Position numbers and translations under genes: made by a program. The notes beneath the pieces were generated by a model. That model searched no databases. It worked only from the letters and a program-made list of their open reading frames with translations, and was not told where the DNA came from. A stretch of 64,000 bases of DNA from Pseudomonadales bacterium (GTDB lineage Bacteria > Pseudomonadota > Gammaproteobacteria > Pseudomonadales > Ketobacteraceae): the NCBI GenBank assembly GCA_020062665.1, contig JAGUVW010000017.1, positions 121,658 to 185,657 of the forward strand, in the 5' to 3' direction. Below are positions 63,928 to 64,000 of the stretch, piece by piece. The number at the start of each line of letters is the position of its first letter. Position 1 is the first letter of the stretch.

Positions 63928-64000
63928 TCAGGCTTTGATTTCTGCCAGCTCGCTGACTACTCCTGCTTTCTCGGCCCGCTCGCTAATCGCGTCCAGCTCA
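63928..64000 (-). CDS. C-terminal end of an unknown minus-strand gene
   Basis: A frame entering from the right edge codes for at least 23 residues (ELDAISERAEKAGVVSELAEIKA) and stops at 63928-63930. A good minus-strand terminator follows 18 bp later, which supports a real gene. The visible tail is helical and charged but not diagnostic. It may belong to the putative island. Confidence 0.55.
   Translation of the reverse strand, partial: ELDAISERAEKAGVVSELAEIKA

Overview
The window is chromosomal DNA from a gammaproteobacterium of the Pseudomonadales/Oceanospirillales type. It holds both IHF subunits, the ihfB-lapA-lapB-pyrF and infC-rpmI-rplT-pheS-pheT-ihfA-merR gene orders, a ybbA/tesA divergon, RfaH, an hsbR/hsbA-like partner switch and several acyl-CoA dehydrogenases. 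I cannot name the genus from sequence alone. Much of the backbone is GC-rich; roughly 25.3-42.6 kb is visibly AT-richer.

Layout. 0-18.5 kb (core): a short-chain dehydrogenase and an acyl-CoA dehydrogenase divergent from an AraC-type regulator; a response regulator/PP2C/ATPase protein with its STAS partner; uup and the ybbA-ybbP ABC operon divergent from tesA; a second acyl-CoA dehydrogenase and a rhomboid protease sharing an identical 14-bp palindrome upstream; then ihfB-lapA-lapB-pyrF, a ComEA-like protein and an orphan MlaC-like protein. 18.7-44.4 kb (surface polysaccharide): rfaH, wzi, a dTDP-glucose dehydratase, a large Wza-like exporter, a UDP-HexNAc dehydrogenase, wzz, then an AT-rich block with wzx, wzy, four glycosyltransferases, an ATP-grasp/CapA pair, a UDP-L-FucNAc module (wbjBCD) and an initiating transferase. 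It ends with a formyltransferase, a PIG-L deacetylase, a PglD-like acetyltransferase and a PglE-like aminotransferase. 44.4-50.0 kb (insertion): two unusual Fic proteins, a DUF4143 ATPase and an AbiEi/AbiEii toxin-antitoxin pair split the sugar cluster from its WbpM/PglF dehydratase at 50.2 kb. 52.3-63.1 kb: tRNA-Asn, an aminotransferase, uvrB, a UDP-glucuronate epimerase, tRNA-Val, the translation operon from infC (AUU start) to ihfA and a MerR protein, then tRNA-Pro. 63.1-64 kb: repeats, a HigBA-like toxin-antitoxin pair and the end of an unknown gene, which look like the start of an accessory island at tRNA-Pro.

How they work together. The sugar genes describe a Wzx/Wzy-type glycan. The short PglC-type transferase probably starts it on undecaprenyl phosphate with a bacillosamine-type sugar made by the 50.2-kb dehydratase, the aminotransferase and the acetyltransferase. 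The glycan also contains L-FucNAc and probably a uronic-acid sugar, and may be N-formylated or carry an amino acid. The insertion is the most unusual part: its first Fic protein appears to carry an AbiEi-like N-terminal half, and its promoter is buried in four copies of TTTAGGTT spaced exactly 24 bp apart. Several regulatory structures stand out: a hairpin covering the comEA-like ribosome-binding site, an attenuator with a competing arm before infC, and composite palindromes at both toxin-antitoxin promoters.
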